DNA of 64,000 bases from Parageobacillus thermantarcticus (GTDB taxonomy: Bacteria; Bacillota; Bacilli; Bacillales; Anoxybacillaceae). The stretch is taken from NCBI RefSeq assembly GCF_900111865.1, contig NZ_FOJS01000001.1:248001-312000 (forward strand). Reading direction: 5' to 3'. Of the stretch, positions 18,196 to 26,039 are shown piece by piece. The notes below the pieces were generated by a model, which saw only the letters and a program-made list of their open reading frames with translations, did not search any database and had not been told where the DNA came from. Position 1 is the stretch's first letter, and the number at the start of each line of letters is the position of its first letter. The translations under genes and the position numbers were made by a program.

Positions 18196-18657
18196 TTAGC
18201 GCTGTTCTTTTTTAATTAATTCTTTTAATTCTTCAATGAAGACATTCAAATCTTTAAATTGGCGATATACAGAAGCAAAACGGACATATGCAACCTCATC
18301 CACTTTCGACAAACGCTCCATCACCATTTCGCCAATCGTTGCGCTCTTCACTTCTGCCGCTCCTTGATTGCGCAGCTCCCTTTCAATATCTTGCGTAATT
18401 TTTTCAAGTTCTTCTAGAGCAACCGGACGTTTTTCGCACGCTTTAATTAAACCGCGCAAAATTTTATCGCGGCTAAATTCTTCGCGCGTTCCTTGTTTTT
18501 TCACAACAATCAGCGGCATTTCTTCAACTCTTTCAAACGTTGTAAAACGATAGTGGCATTGTTCGCATTCCCGTCTGCGCCGAATCGAACGCCCTTCATC
18601 GACCGGGCGCGAATCAAGGACCCTCGTACCGTGATGCTGGCATGATGGGCATCTCAT
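18196..18657 (-). CDS. nrdR: Transcriptional regulator NrdR
   Basis: Repressor of ribonucleotide reductase genes, 153 aa. An N-terminal zinc ribbon ([13 protein letters not shown] then [15 protein letters not shown]) binds NrdR boxes. The ATP-cone (about 46-136, [20 protein letters not shown]) senses ATP/dATP. The ATG at 18657 with GGAG upstream is chosen over a longer frame because it puts the first zinc cysteine at position 3, as in the family. First of the nrdR-dnaB-dnaI group. Confidence 0.96.
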   Translation of the reverse strand: MRCPSCQHHGTRVLDSRPVDEGRSIRRRRECEQCHYRFTTFERVEEMPLIVVKKQGTREEFSRDKILRGLIKACEKRPVALEELEKITQDIERELRNQGAAEVKSATIGEMVMERLSKVDEVAYVRFASVYRQFKDLNVFIEELKELIKKEQR

Positions 18658-18725
18658 ATAACCAACTCCGTTTTTATTCTTATCTTTATGATAACGGAAC
18701 AAATGATAGCGGGCAAGTTGTTTCA

Positions 18726-19124
18726 TTATGCGTTGATCCCAGATCCAATATACGGAAGGCGTTGATCTAATTTGCGATACAAATCGATGATGACATTGCG
18801 ACTCCTTCCAAAGTCAAATGGCAAAATCGTCGTTTCTGTCGTCACCGAAAAATCTACCGCCGTTTCCAATGGACGAACAGAGATGACGGTAGCGACAATA
18901 AACACTTTTTTCCCCCGGCGGGTCGTCGCGCTGAACTCTCCTCTTTCTTCCGAAATTGATAATAATTCATAATCTGGCGAAGAAGTGAACAATTCTTTTA
19001 CCGTCTTGATCACCGCAGCGTTTGTCGCTTTATAATAATGACTCCGCAGCGCTTCGTCCTCATGATTTTCTCTCGTTTCGCAATGATTGGTCAGCGCATA
19101 TTTCCACTTTTTCCAAACGCTCAT
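18726..19124 (-). CDS. Conserved cytosolic protein of unknown function
   Basis: 132 aa, no membrane segment or signal peptide. An N-terminal [20 protein letters not shown] contains possible His/Cys ligands. The rest alternates beta-like strands ([38 protein letters not shown]) and may form a DUF-type small beta domain. Strong Shine-Dalgarno (AAGGGGAAG) and ATG. It sits between speD and nrdR in the same direction. I do not recognise a named family; calling it real is safe, the function is not. Confidence 0.7.
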   Translation of the reverse strand: MSVWKKWKYALTNHCETRENHEDEALRSHYYKATNAAVIKTVKELFTSSPDYELLSISEERGEFSATTRRGKKVFIVATVISVRPLETAVDFSVTTETTILPFDFGRSRNVIIDLYRKLDQRLPYIGSGINA

Positions 19125-19218
19125 GATTACTTCCCCTTGTCCACTATGATTGTTTATATATCAATTATCATACCATCATTTTTTCCGTAGATGTATACTG
19201 AACAAATATGAAACAAGT

Positions 19219-19250
19219 AAAAAAAGAGGTGCTAGATGATGCACCTCTTT
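19219..19250 (-). terminator. Terminator of speD
   Basis: AGAGGTGC / GCACCTCT perfect 8-bp stem (19225-19232 with 19241-19248), extended by A-T pairs, TTTTTTTAC tail on the minus strand. Confidence 0.9.
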
Positions 19251-19268
19251 TGCTTTCGTTCGTTATGA

Positions 19269-19643
19269 TTATAATGCTTGCGCTTTTTTCACTTCAATCG
19301 GACGCATTCCTCGCGGAAGTTCAATCGTTTCACGCGTTTGTGCTCCAAGTTTGTCAGCGATATAATCCGCCGCGATTGTCGGATCTAAATGTCCGCATGT
19401 GTAAACATCGATGCTTGCATAGCCATGTTCTGGAAACGTATGAATCGTCAAATGCGATTCCGAAATAATGACAACTCCGCTAACTCCTTGCGGCGCAAAC
19501 TTGTGAAATGCTACTTCGCGAATTTCCGCTCCAGATTTTAATGCAGCATCAACAAACGTCTTCTCAATAAATTCGATATCGTTCAGCTTATCAAAATCGC
19601 ATCCCCACAACTCCGAGATAACGTGACGACCCATTGTGTCCAT
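19269..19643 (-). CDS. speD: S-adenosylmethionine decarboxylase proenzyme
   Basis: Makes decarboxylated SAM, the aminopropyl donor for spermidine, 124 aa. The small prokaryotic class self-cleaves to form a pyruvoyl cofactor. The cleavage/pyruvoyl serine is Ser63 in [10 protein letters not shown], with His68 and Cys83 (DVYTCG) at the positions known to be catalytic in this class. Start ATG with GGGGGAT 7 nt ahead. Preceded by a 150-nt leader that folds extensively and followed by its own terminator, so it is monocistronic with probable post-transcriptional control. Confidence 0.96.
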   Translation of the reverse strand: MDTMGRHVISELWGCDFDKLNDIEFIEKTFVDAALKSGAEIREVAFHKFAPQGVSGVVIISESHLTIHTFPEHGYASIDVYTCGHLDPTIAADYIADKLGAQTRETIELPRGMRPIEVKKAQAL

Positions 19644-19696
19644 TTAAAATCCCCCTTTTAACAAATTTTCTTAAACAATAAACATGAAACTCTTTC

Positions 19697-19778
19697 GCAA
19701 TAATGGCATGTATAACTACCACGGGGGAAAGTTAGTCCTAAGAGGTCCTAACCCTTTAAGTAGTCACATTACCGTTGC
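19697..19778 (-). ncRNA. Structured leader RNA upstream of speD (candidate cis-regulator)
   Basis: In the leader RNA, GCAA (19778-19775) pairs with UUGC (19700-19697) and UAAUG (19771-19767) with CAUUA (19705-19701). Inside these, ACUAC (19764-19760) pairs with GUAGU (19719-19715), and GUUAG (19752-19748) pairs with CUAAC (19735-19731), itself capped by CCU/AGG. A CCCCC run (19727-19723) is left to face the GGG at 19754-19752. Nested helices of this extent are unlikely by chance in an AT-rich leader. It does not look to me like SAM-I, S-MK, SAM-II or preQ1 consensus, so I cannot name it. Confidence 0.55.
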
Positions 19779-19800
19779 CTTTAAGAAGTTCACGAGACAT

Positions 19801-19829
19801 AGTATACTTTGTTTGCGTTTTTTTTGCAA
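19801..19829 (-). promoter_or_regulatory. Promoter of speD
   Basis: TATACT (complement of 19801-19806), 17-nt spacer, TTGCAA (complement of 19824-19829). Transcription starting near 19794 gives a leader of about 150 nt before the speD ATG. The stretch 19830-20030 upstream is AT-rich and shows no gene I can support. Confidence 0.75.
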
Positions 19830-20028
19830 CATGCTTTTTAAATTTTTTTACAAAGCATATTGTTTTCCTCGTAAAGTCCTCAAAAATAGCGACTGTTTTT
19901 TTGCCATGCCCTACTTATTGCGTAAAAGTTCCTTTCAGATCAACAAACTTGAAGCGCCGGAAGACCAATCATTTGTTGCTACCTTCTTATACAGTTTTTG
20001 AGACTCACATCGCCTTTTTCGCACAAAA

Positions 20029-20130
20029 AAGCTCCATGAGCGCGCTTTGCTCTCCACCCAGCATGAAAATGGCGCTCCAAGTGCGCGCATTTTCATAAAA
20101 AAAGCGCTGGCCGTCCCGCCAGCGCTTTTT
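20029..20130 (-). terminator. Terminator region of gapB
   Basis: The main hairpin is AAAGCGCTGGC / GCCAGCGCTTT (20101-20111 with 20118-20128) with a TTTTTTTAT tail on the minus strand. Further along are an ATGAAAATG/CATTTTCAT hairpin (20063-20096) without a U-run, and a weaker GCTC/GAGC hairpin ending in TTTTTT near 20029-20045, possibly a back-up terminator. Confidence 0.85.
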
Positions 20131-20131
20131 C

Positions 20132-20173
20132 GCTTAAGCATTCACACTGATTGCTTAAGCATTCACACTGATT
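20132..20173. repeat. Two perfect tandem copies of 21 bp at the 3' end of gapB
   Basis: Copies at 20132-20152 and 20153-20173 are identical (GCTTAAGCATTCACACTGATT on the plus strand; given here only to define the unit of 21). Each encodes I-S-V-N-A-stop in the gapB frame, so the real C-terminus and stop codon are repeated once, untranslated, after gapB. Confidence 0.95.
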
Positions 20174-21183
20174 TTTTCCATCATCTTGTTTGCCACCATA
20201 TTTGCCAAGTCCACGACTCGACAAGAATAGCCCCATTCATTATCGTACCATGCCAATACTTTGATTTTCCGCCCTTCCATCACCATCGTCGATAAGCCGT
20301 CGATAATGGCCGAGTGCGGATTTGTGTTAAAATCGATCGAAACAAGCGGTTCCCTCGTAAAATCAAGAATTCCTTTTAGCGGACCGTTCGCCGCACGAAT
20401 AAACGCTTCGTTTACTTCTTCTACCGTCACCTCTTTTTTTACATCAACGACTAAATCGACTAACGACACGTTCGGAGTCGGAACGCGGAGCGCCATTCCG
20501 TGCAATTTTCCTTTCAAATGTGGCAGAACAAGCCCCAGCGCTTTTGCCGCTCCGGTCGTCGTCGGAATGATCGATTGCCCGCAAGAACGCGCGCGGCGCA
20601 AATCTTTGTGCGGATTATCGATATTTTTTTGGTCGTTCGTATATGCATGAACGGTTGTCATTAAACCGTTTTCAATTCCAAACGCTTCATCAATCACCTT
20701 CGCAACAGGAGCAAGGCAGTTTGTTGTACAAGAGGCGTTGGAAATAATAAAGTGTCTGTCAATATCAAGCATATGTTCGTTTACGCCAACGACGATCGTG
20801 ACATCTTCATTTTTCCCAGGCGCTGTCAAAATGACCCGCTTTGCCCCTGCTTCTAAGTGAAGGCTTGCTTTTTCCCGGGAATTAAACTTTCCTGTCGCTT
20901 CGATCACAATGTCAATATCAAGCTCTTTCCACGGCAGCTCTTTCGGGTCGCGCGAACTAAGCAGCTTGACTTTTTTGCCGTTAACAAGAAAACCGTCTTC
21001 TACTGGGATGACTTCACCATCAAATTTACCATGGTTCGAATCATATTTTATTAAATGCGCTAACGTTTCGGATGGATAACTCGCATTCACCGCTACGATA
21101 TCTAGGTATGGGGAGTAAATCGCTTTGCGGAATACCATTCTTCCGATTCGTCCGAACCCATTAATCGCCACTTTCGCTTTCAT
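20155..21183 (-). CDS. gapB: Glyceraldehyde-3-phosphate dehydrogenase, gluconeogenic (GapB)
   Basis: 342 aa, NADP-preferring gluconeogenic isozyme by homology and synteny with B. subtilis gapB next to speD and coaE. Rossmann motif AINGFGRIGRMVFRKAI at the N-terminus; catalytic Cys in SNASCTTNCLAPV near residue 152; His in TVHAYTNDQ. The loop after the second beta strand reads VNASYPSETLAHL and lacks the acidic residue of glycolytic GapA, consistent with NADP use (inference). In B. subtilis it is repressed by CcpN on glucose; I did not identify a CcpN site. The 3' end carries a tandem duplication. Confidence 0.93.
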   Translation of the reverse strand: MKAKVAINGFGRIGRMVFRKAIYSPYLDIVAVNASYPSETLAHLIKYDSNHGKFDGEVIPVEDGFLVNGKKVKLLSSRDPKELPWKELDIDIVIEATGKFNSREKASLHLEAGAKRVILTAPGKNEDVTIVVGVNEHMLDIDRHFIISNASCTTNCLAPVAKVIDEAFGIENGLMTTVHAYTNDQKNIDNPHKDLRRARSCGQSIIPTTTGAAKALGLVLPHLKGKLHGMALRVPTPNVSLVDLVVDVKKEVTVEEVNEAFIRAANGPLKGILDFTREPLVSIDFNTNPHSAIIDGLSTMVMEGRKIKVLAWYDNEWGYSCRVVDLANMVANKMMEKISVNA

Positions 21184-21286
21184 TTATGTTCTCCTCTCAT
21201 TATATATGTTATACTAATTAACCGGATTTTACACAAATAGTATATCATATTTTTGCGGTATGTGGAGAAAAAATTCAGCAAAATCA

Positions 21287-21314
21287 TAAAAAAAAGCGCC
21301 CTTTTTATAGGGCG
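21287..21314 (-). terminator. Terminator overlapping the end of coaE
   Basis: CGCCC / GGGCG arms (complement of 21310-21314 and 21297-21301) with a T8 tail on the minus strand. The stem begins inside the last codons of coaE. Confidence 0.85.
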
Positions 21315-21904
21315 TTCCATCTTTTGAAAATTTGCAAAAGCTGTTGTTTTGTTTCTTCGATCGTCCCGTTATTATCAATGACCGCATCCGCTTTTTTCAC
21401 TTTTTCGCGAAGCGGCATTTGCGCCCGAATTCTCGCAAGCGCCTCCTCTTTGGAAAAGCCGTTTCGTTTCATCAAACGTTCAAGCTGAACATCATCATCG
21501 ACGTAGACAACGATGATTTTATCGATCAAATGGGTAAGCTCGCTTTCAAATAAAAGCGGAATGTCTAAAACGACCGTTTTTGCGCCTTTTTGAACGTACG
21601 CTTCCTTTTCGGCGAGCATGCGCCGCCGGACAGCAGGATGCACGATGGCGTTCAGCTTTTTCCGTTCCTGCTCGTTATGAAAAACAATCGCTCCTAATTT
21701 CGCGCGGTCAATTTCCCCGTTTTCCTGCAAAATGTTTTGTCCAAACGTCTGAATAATTTGTTTGTACGCTTCCTCTCCCACTTTCACGACATCGCGAGCA
21801 ATTTGATCGGCGTCAATGACCGGGATGCCAAGCTCGCGAATCATCTTTGTCACCGTGCTTTTTCCGCTCGCGATGCCGCCCGTTAATCCGATTGTCAGTG
21901 CCAT
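21305..21904 (-). CDS. coaE: Dephospho-CoA kinase
   Basis: Last step of coenzyme A biosynthesis, phosphorylating the 3'-hydroxyl of dephospho-CoA, 199 aa. P-loop [13 protein letters not shown] at residue 6; CoaE motifs [12 protein letters not shown] near 32 and [13 protein letters not shown] near 111. Starts with ATG behind GGAGAGGA. In B. subtilis it is followed upstream by ytaF and mutM; here ytaF is missing and a transposase remnant lies in the gap. Confidence 0.96.
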   Translation of the reverse strand: MALTIGLTGGIASGKSTVTKMIRELGIPVIDADQIARDVVKVGEEAYKQIIQTFGQNILQENGEIDRAKLGAIVFHNEQERKKLNAIVHPAVRRRMLAEKEAYVQKGAKTVVLDIPLLFESELTHLIDKIIVVYVDDDVQLERLMKRNGFSKEEALARIRAQMPLREKVKKADAVIDNNGTIEETKQQLLQIFKRWNAL

Positions 21905-21981
21905 ATCGTCCTCTCCCTAGGTTACGAATAATGTTTCATTTATTCAAACATGTTAAAATCTTTTATTAAACATATTCTTTG

Positions 21982-22400
21982 TTAAGCCACATTTAGCTTA
22001 ACAGGATGTAACCCTACACCCTCTACTCCATTTGCAAACGCATTTGGAGATACTTTCTTCACAATTTGATAAGCAGCATTCACATCTGCATTGATCAAAA
22101 TTCCTTTATTACTTTTAAACAAACCACGTTTGATTCTTCGACTTTTATCGTAATTCTCTTTTGTCGGAGCTTCGCCATCTAAAAATGAGGTTCCACTTGT
22201 ATATGATTCATCTGTTAATATAACCTTGATTCCAACTTCTTCACATTTATAGTGCAATTGTTGAATAAATAGATCATAAGGAATTTGCACAAATAATTAT
22301 AATTATATAAATTCTTTGATTTAAAACATAAATTGTCACACATTTGCCACAATGGGTGTGTTCGTTTCATTTGATGTTGCTCTACCCTTGTAACAAACAA
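21982..22400 (-). pseudogene. tnpB: IS605/IS1341-type tnpB (OrfB) remnant with large internal deletion
   Basis: The upstream piece (TTG at 22400 behind GGAGG) encodes VTRVEQHQMKRTHPLWQMCD and FKSKNLYNYNY, the typical TnpB N-terminus. About 100 nt later and in another frame the sequence resumes as VQIPYDLFIQQLHYK, EEVGIKVILTDESYTSGTSF, RRIKRGLF and GILINADVNAAYQIVKK, the C-terminal RuvC-III region. Some 250 codons in between, including most of the RuvC catalytic core, are gone. The stop region forms GTTAAGC/GCTTAAC, the usual right-end hairpin. Non-functional as a nuclease. Confidence 0.88.
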
Positions 22401-22468
22401 TTATTCCACCTCCTTTTTTATAAGCTCTTGAATTTTCTTTTTCTTTCGGGATGAATATAATTTCATTG

Positions 22469-23293
22469 TTAATGCTGGCAACATGCGCAATAATGAGTTC
22501 CCCGTCCGGCGACAACCGTTTTTTGAATCGGGTTGCCGCAGCGCTTGCACGGTTCTCCTTTGCGTCCGTACACGAATAACTGCAGTTGAAACATCCCGAT
22601 TTCTCCTTGTGTGTTGACGTATGACCTTACCGTGCTTCCTCCTTTTTCGACCGCTTCTTGCAATGTTGCCACCATTTCCCGATGTAAACGCGCCGCTTCC
22701 TCATCCGTTAATGACGACGCGGCGCGTTCCGGATGGATTCCGGCGCGGAACAGCGCTTCATCGACATAAATGTTGCCAAATCCAACGACAACCGTTTGAT
22801 CAAGAAGCGTGGCTTTAATCGTGCGGTTCGTTTTTCGCAGCTGCTCTGCAAGAAAATTGGCGGTAAACGCTTCAGAAAACGGTTCTGGACCTAACTGTGA
22901 CAAAGGAAGCTGGAAATCTTCTTCTCCTTTTGGATAAAGATGCATCGTGCCAAATTTCCTGACGTCACGATAGCGAAGTTCCGTGCCGTCCGTAAATCGA
23001 AAAATCACGTGCGTATGCGGCTCGATTGCCTCTTCCTTTTTCAAAACCGCATAGCGTCCTTCCATGCGCAAATGGGAAATAAGCACATGTTCATCCAAAA
23101 TAAATTTTAAAAATTTTCCCCGTCGATGAATGTCACGAATCGTTTGTCCTTTTATCGTTTCCATAAATTCGCTAACATCTGCCGGATGTTTAATGATTTT
23201 CGGCCAAAACACTTGAACATCGGCGATCGTTTTGCCAGCGGCTAACGGAATAAGAGTGCGGCGAATCGTTTCGACTTCCGGCAGTTCTGGCAT
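22469..23293 (-). CDS. mutM: Formamidopyrimidine-DNA glycosylase (Fpg)
   Basis: Bifunctional base-excision repair enzyme for 8-oxoguanine, 274 aa. The catalytic N-terminal proline and glutamate lie in MPELPEVETIRR. The H2TH domain includes GNIYVDEALFRAGIHPERAA. The C-terminal zinc finger has CKRCG and CACC cysteine pairs 16 residues apart. Lies 17 nt downstream of polA on the same strand, as in B. subtilis, so co-transcription of two repair functions is likely. Confidence 0.97.
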   Translation of the reverse strand: MPELPEVETIRRTLIPLAAGKTIADVQVFWPKIIKHPADVSEFMETIKGQTIRDIHRRGKFLKFILDEHVLISHLRMEGRYAVLKKEEAIEPHTHVIFRFTDGTELRYRDVRKFGTMHLYPKGEEDFQLPLSQLGPEPFSEAFTANFLAEQLRKTNRTIKATLLDQTVVVGFGNIYVDEALFRAGIHPERAASSLTDEEAARLHREMVATLQEAVEKGGSTVRSYVNTQGEIGMFQLQLFVYGRKGEPCKRCGNPIQKTVVAGRGTHYCACCQH

Positions 23294-23310
23294 ATAAAAA
23301 TCCCCTTCCT

Positions 23311-25944
23311 TTACTTTGCATCATACCATGTTGGCCCAAAATGATAATCGACTTTCAGCGGCACACGCAGTTGCACCGCGTTTTCCATGACTTCCGGCAC
23401 AATTTGTTGCAATCGTTCTATTTCCTCTTTCGGCGCTTCCAAAATGAGCTCGTCATGCACTTGCAGCAGCATGCGCGCTTTCATGTTTTCTTTTTTCAGC
23501 CGATTCGATAAATCGATCATCGCTTTTTTAATAATGTCGGCGGCGCTCCCTTGAATCGGCGTATTCATCGCCGTTCGTTCCGCAAAGCTGCGCAAATTGA
23601 AGTTTCGGCTTGTAATGTCCGGCAAATAGCGGCGGCGGTGCAAAAGCGTAGTCACATAGCCTTTTTGTTTCGCCTCTTGGACGATATCGTTCATATATTG
23701 CTTTACCCCTGGAAAAATTTCAAAATATCGCTTAATAAATTCAGCTGCCTCTTTTCTTGTAATGTTTAAGTTTTGCGATAATCCGTAATCGCTAATGCCG
23801 TAAACGATGCCGAAGTTTACCGCTTTCGCCTGCCGGCGCATATTCGGCGTCACTTCATCTTCGTTCACATGAAAAATATCCATCGCTGTTTTCGTATGAA
23901 TATCCAAATCGTGGCGAAACGCGGCAATCAAATTTTCATCATTGGCGATATGGGCAAGCACGCGCAGTTCGATTTGCGAATAGTCAGCGGAAAAAATGAC
24001 CCAATCTGGCTCTGACGGAACGAACGCCTGGCGGATTTTTCTCCCTTCTTCCAAACGAATCGGGATGTTTTGCAAATTTGGCTCCGTAGAGCTTAACCGT
24101 CCTGTCTGGGTAAGCGCCTGGTTAAAAATCGTGTGCACTTTGTTCGTGTCGCGGTGCACGACTTTTAATAGCCCTTCAATATACGTTGATTGCAGTTTTC
24201 CTAATTGGCGGTAATGCAAAATTTTCTCGACAATTTCGTGTTGCGGCGCAAGTTTTTCCAGCACTTCCGCCGATGTTGAATAGCCTGTTTTCGTTTTTTT
24301 CAATACAGGCAGTTGCAGCTTTTCAAATAAAATGACGCCTAACTGTTTCGGCGAATTGATGTTGAACTCTTGGCCAGCTAAGCGGTAAATTTCTTGTTCT
24401 ACTTCTTTTAGCTGTTCTGTCAATTCTTCGCCCATTTCTTTTAGCCGCTTGACATCGACTTTCACACCGGTAAACTCCATCTCCGCGAGAATGGCGGAAA
24501 GCGGCAGTTCCAAATCAGTGAATAAAGAATATTGTTCATTTTCCTGCAAGTCGTGAATAAAATCTTGTTCTAACGCGCGTATCGCCGCCGCTTTACGCAC
24601 GAGATGTTCTGCCAAAACTTGTTCATCCGGTATTTTTTGTTTCGCGCCTTTTCCGTATACTGCTTCATCCGGCTGGACGCCTGTATATTGCTTCGTTTTC
24701 GCGATCGAAGCGACGTCTTCCGTCGATTGCGATGGATTTAACAAATACGAAGCGATTAATAAATCAAACTGGATGCCGCGCAGCTGCACTCCTTGCCATT
24801 TTAAAGAAACGATCGCACGCTTGCCGTCAAAAACGCTTTTTTTCTTTGATTCATCTTCCAGCCACGCCGTAAATAAAGAAGACGACAGCGCCGTATCTGT
24901 CCGAATAAAAAAGTTTCCATGCTCATTGGCGATCGCAAAGCCTAAAATCGGCGCTTTATGATAGTTGGATTCCAACACTTCGACAACAAGGGCCGCCTCG
25001 TCGGACAAAATCGCTTCCGTCACCTCGTCGACGATCGTATAACCAATTTTCGGCAATACAACCCCCGCTTTTTCTTCTTCTCGTGGCGCCATTTTGTCAA
25101 GAAGCGAGTTAAAACCAAGCTCCTTAAATAGAGCAATCACTTTGTCCGCATCATATCCGCGATATTCGATATCTTCTAACGAAAGATCAATCGGAGCGTC
25201 GCGCAAAATGGTCGCCAGCTGCTTGCTCATAATGGCAAGGTCGCGGTATTTCGCCAAATTTTCTTTCAGTTTATTTCCGCTTATTTGCTCGAGCGAATCC
25301 AATATGTTTTCAATCGTGCCAAACTCTTTTAACAATTTTAATGCCGTTTTTTCGCCAATTCCAGGCACGCCCGGAATATTATCCGATTTGTCTCCCATTA
25401 GCCCTTTTAAATCGATAATTTGTTTTGGCGTCAATCCGTATTTCTCCCGCACCGTCTCCGGAGTATATGATTCGACATCGGTAATGCCCTTTTTCGTAAT
25501 GTCTACGGTTACATGATCAGAGGCAAGCTGCGTTAAATCGCGGTCTCCGGAAATCACTTTTACTTCAAAGCCTGCGTTCTCTGCTTTTGTGCACAGCGTG
25601 CCGATAATATCGTCCGCTTCATAATTTTCCAACTCGTAAAAACGAATCTGGTACGCATTTAGCAATTCGCGCAACAGCGGAAACTGCTCGGATAATTCTG
25701 GAGGCGTCTTTTGCCGTCCGCCTTTATATTCTTCAAACGTCTTATGGCGAAATGTCGTTTTTCCAGCATCAAAAGCGACGAGCATATGCGTCGGCTTTTC
25801 TTCTTCTAAAATTTTCATGAGCATCATCGTAAATCCATACACCGCATTCGTATGAATCCCTTTATCGCTATGTAAAAGCGGCAGCGCAAAAAAAGCGCGG
25901 TATGCGACGCTGTTCCCATCAATGAGTACAAGTTTCTTTTTCAA
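23311..25944 (-). CDS. polA: DNA polymerase I (Bst-type)
   Basis: Okazaki fragment maturation and repair polymerase, 877 aa. The 5'-3' exonuclease domain fills about 1-290 (LLVAFDAGKTTFRHK type, GDKSDNIPGVPGIGEKTA). The central 3'-5' exonuclease-like domain lacks the DxE metal ligands (VVEVLESNYHKAPILGF at motif I), as in Bst polymerase, so no proofreading is expected. Polymerase motifs: A DYSQIELRVLAH, B RRQAKAVNFGIVYG, C VHDELILEAP. Start is TTG at 25944, 7 nt after GGAGG, giving MKKKLVLIDGN; the adjacent GTG at 25947 is less well spaced. Confidence 0.97.
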   Translation of the reverse strand: MKKKLVLIDGNSVAYRAFFALPLLHSDKGIHTNAVYGFTMMLMKILEEEKPTHMLVAFDAGKTTFRHKTFEEYKGGRQKTPPELSEQFPLLRELLNAYQIRFYELENYEADDIIGTLCTKAENAGFEVKVISGDRDLTQLASDHVTVDITKKGITDVESYTPETVREKYGLTPKQIIDLKGLMGDKSDNIPGVPGIGEKTALKLLKEFGTIENILDSLEQISGNKLKENLAKYRDLAIMSKQLATILRDAPIDLSLEDIEYRGYDADKVIALFKELGFNSLLDKMAPREEEKAGVVLPKIGYTIVDEVTEAILSDEAALVVEVLESNYHKAPILGFAIANEHGNFFIRTDTALSSSLFTAWLEDESKKKSVFDGKRAIVSLKWQGVQLRGIQFDLLIASYLLNPSQSTEDVASIAKTKQYTGVQPDEAVYGKGAKQKIPDEQVLAEHLVRKAAAIRALEQDFIHDLQENEQYSLFTDLELPLSAILAEMEFTGVKVDVKRLKEMGEELTEQLKEVEQEIYRLAGQEFNINSPKQLGVILFEKLQLPVLKKTKTGYSTSAEVLEKLAPQHEIVEKILHYRQLGKLQSTYIEGLLKVVHRDTNKVHTIFNQALTQTGRLSSTEPNLQNIPIRLEEGRKIRQAFVPSEPDWVIFSADYSQIELRVLAHIANDENLIAAFRHDLDIHTKTAMDIFHVNEDEVTPNMRRQAKAVNFGIVYGISDYGLSQNLNITRKEAAEFIKRYFEIFPGVKQYMNDIVQEAKQKGYVTTLLHRRRYLPDITSRNFNLRSFAERTAMNTPIQGSAADIIKKAMIDLSNRLKKENMKARMLLQVHDELILEAPKEEIERLQQIVPEVMENAVQLRVPLKVDYHFGPTWYDAK

Positions 25945-25999
25945 CACATTCCCTCCTCTAACACTGTTGCTCTTATTGTAACATGATTTGCTGCACAAA

Positions 26000-26029
26000 T
26001 AAAAAAGGACGAGAACGTTTTTTCGTCCT
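26000..26029 (-). terminator. Terminator of phoPR
   Basis: AGGACGA / TCGTCCT stem (complement of 26023-26029 and 26006-26012) with TTTTTTAT tail on the minus strand, directly after phoR. Confidence 0.87.
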
Positions 26030-26039
26030 CGCTTTCTTT

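Noticed and set aside
20063-20096. ATGAAAATG/CATTTTCAT inverted repeat as a mobile-element end
   Set aside because: No partner end, no target duplication and no transposase; best seen as an extra hairpin after gapB.
19684-20098. Plus-strand frames opposite the speD leader
   Set aside because: Cys/Phe-rich translation of the complement of A-rich leader DNA; no ribosome-binding site.
19935-20141. 68-codon minus-strand frame between speD and gapB
   Set aside because: It begins in the gapB terminator and consists largely of hairpin arms; no Shine-Dalgarno.
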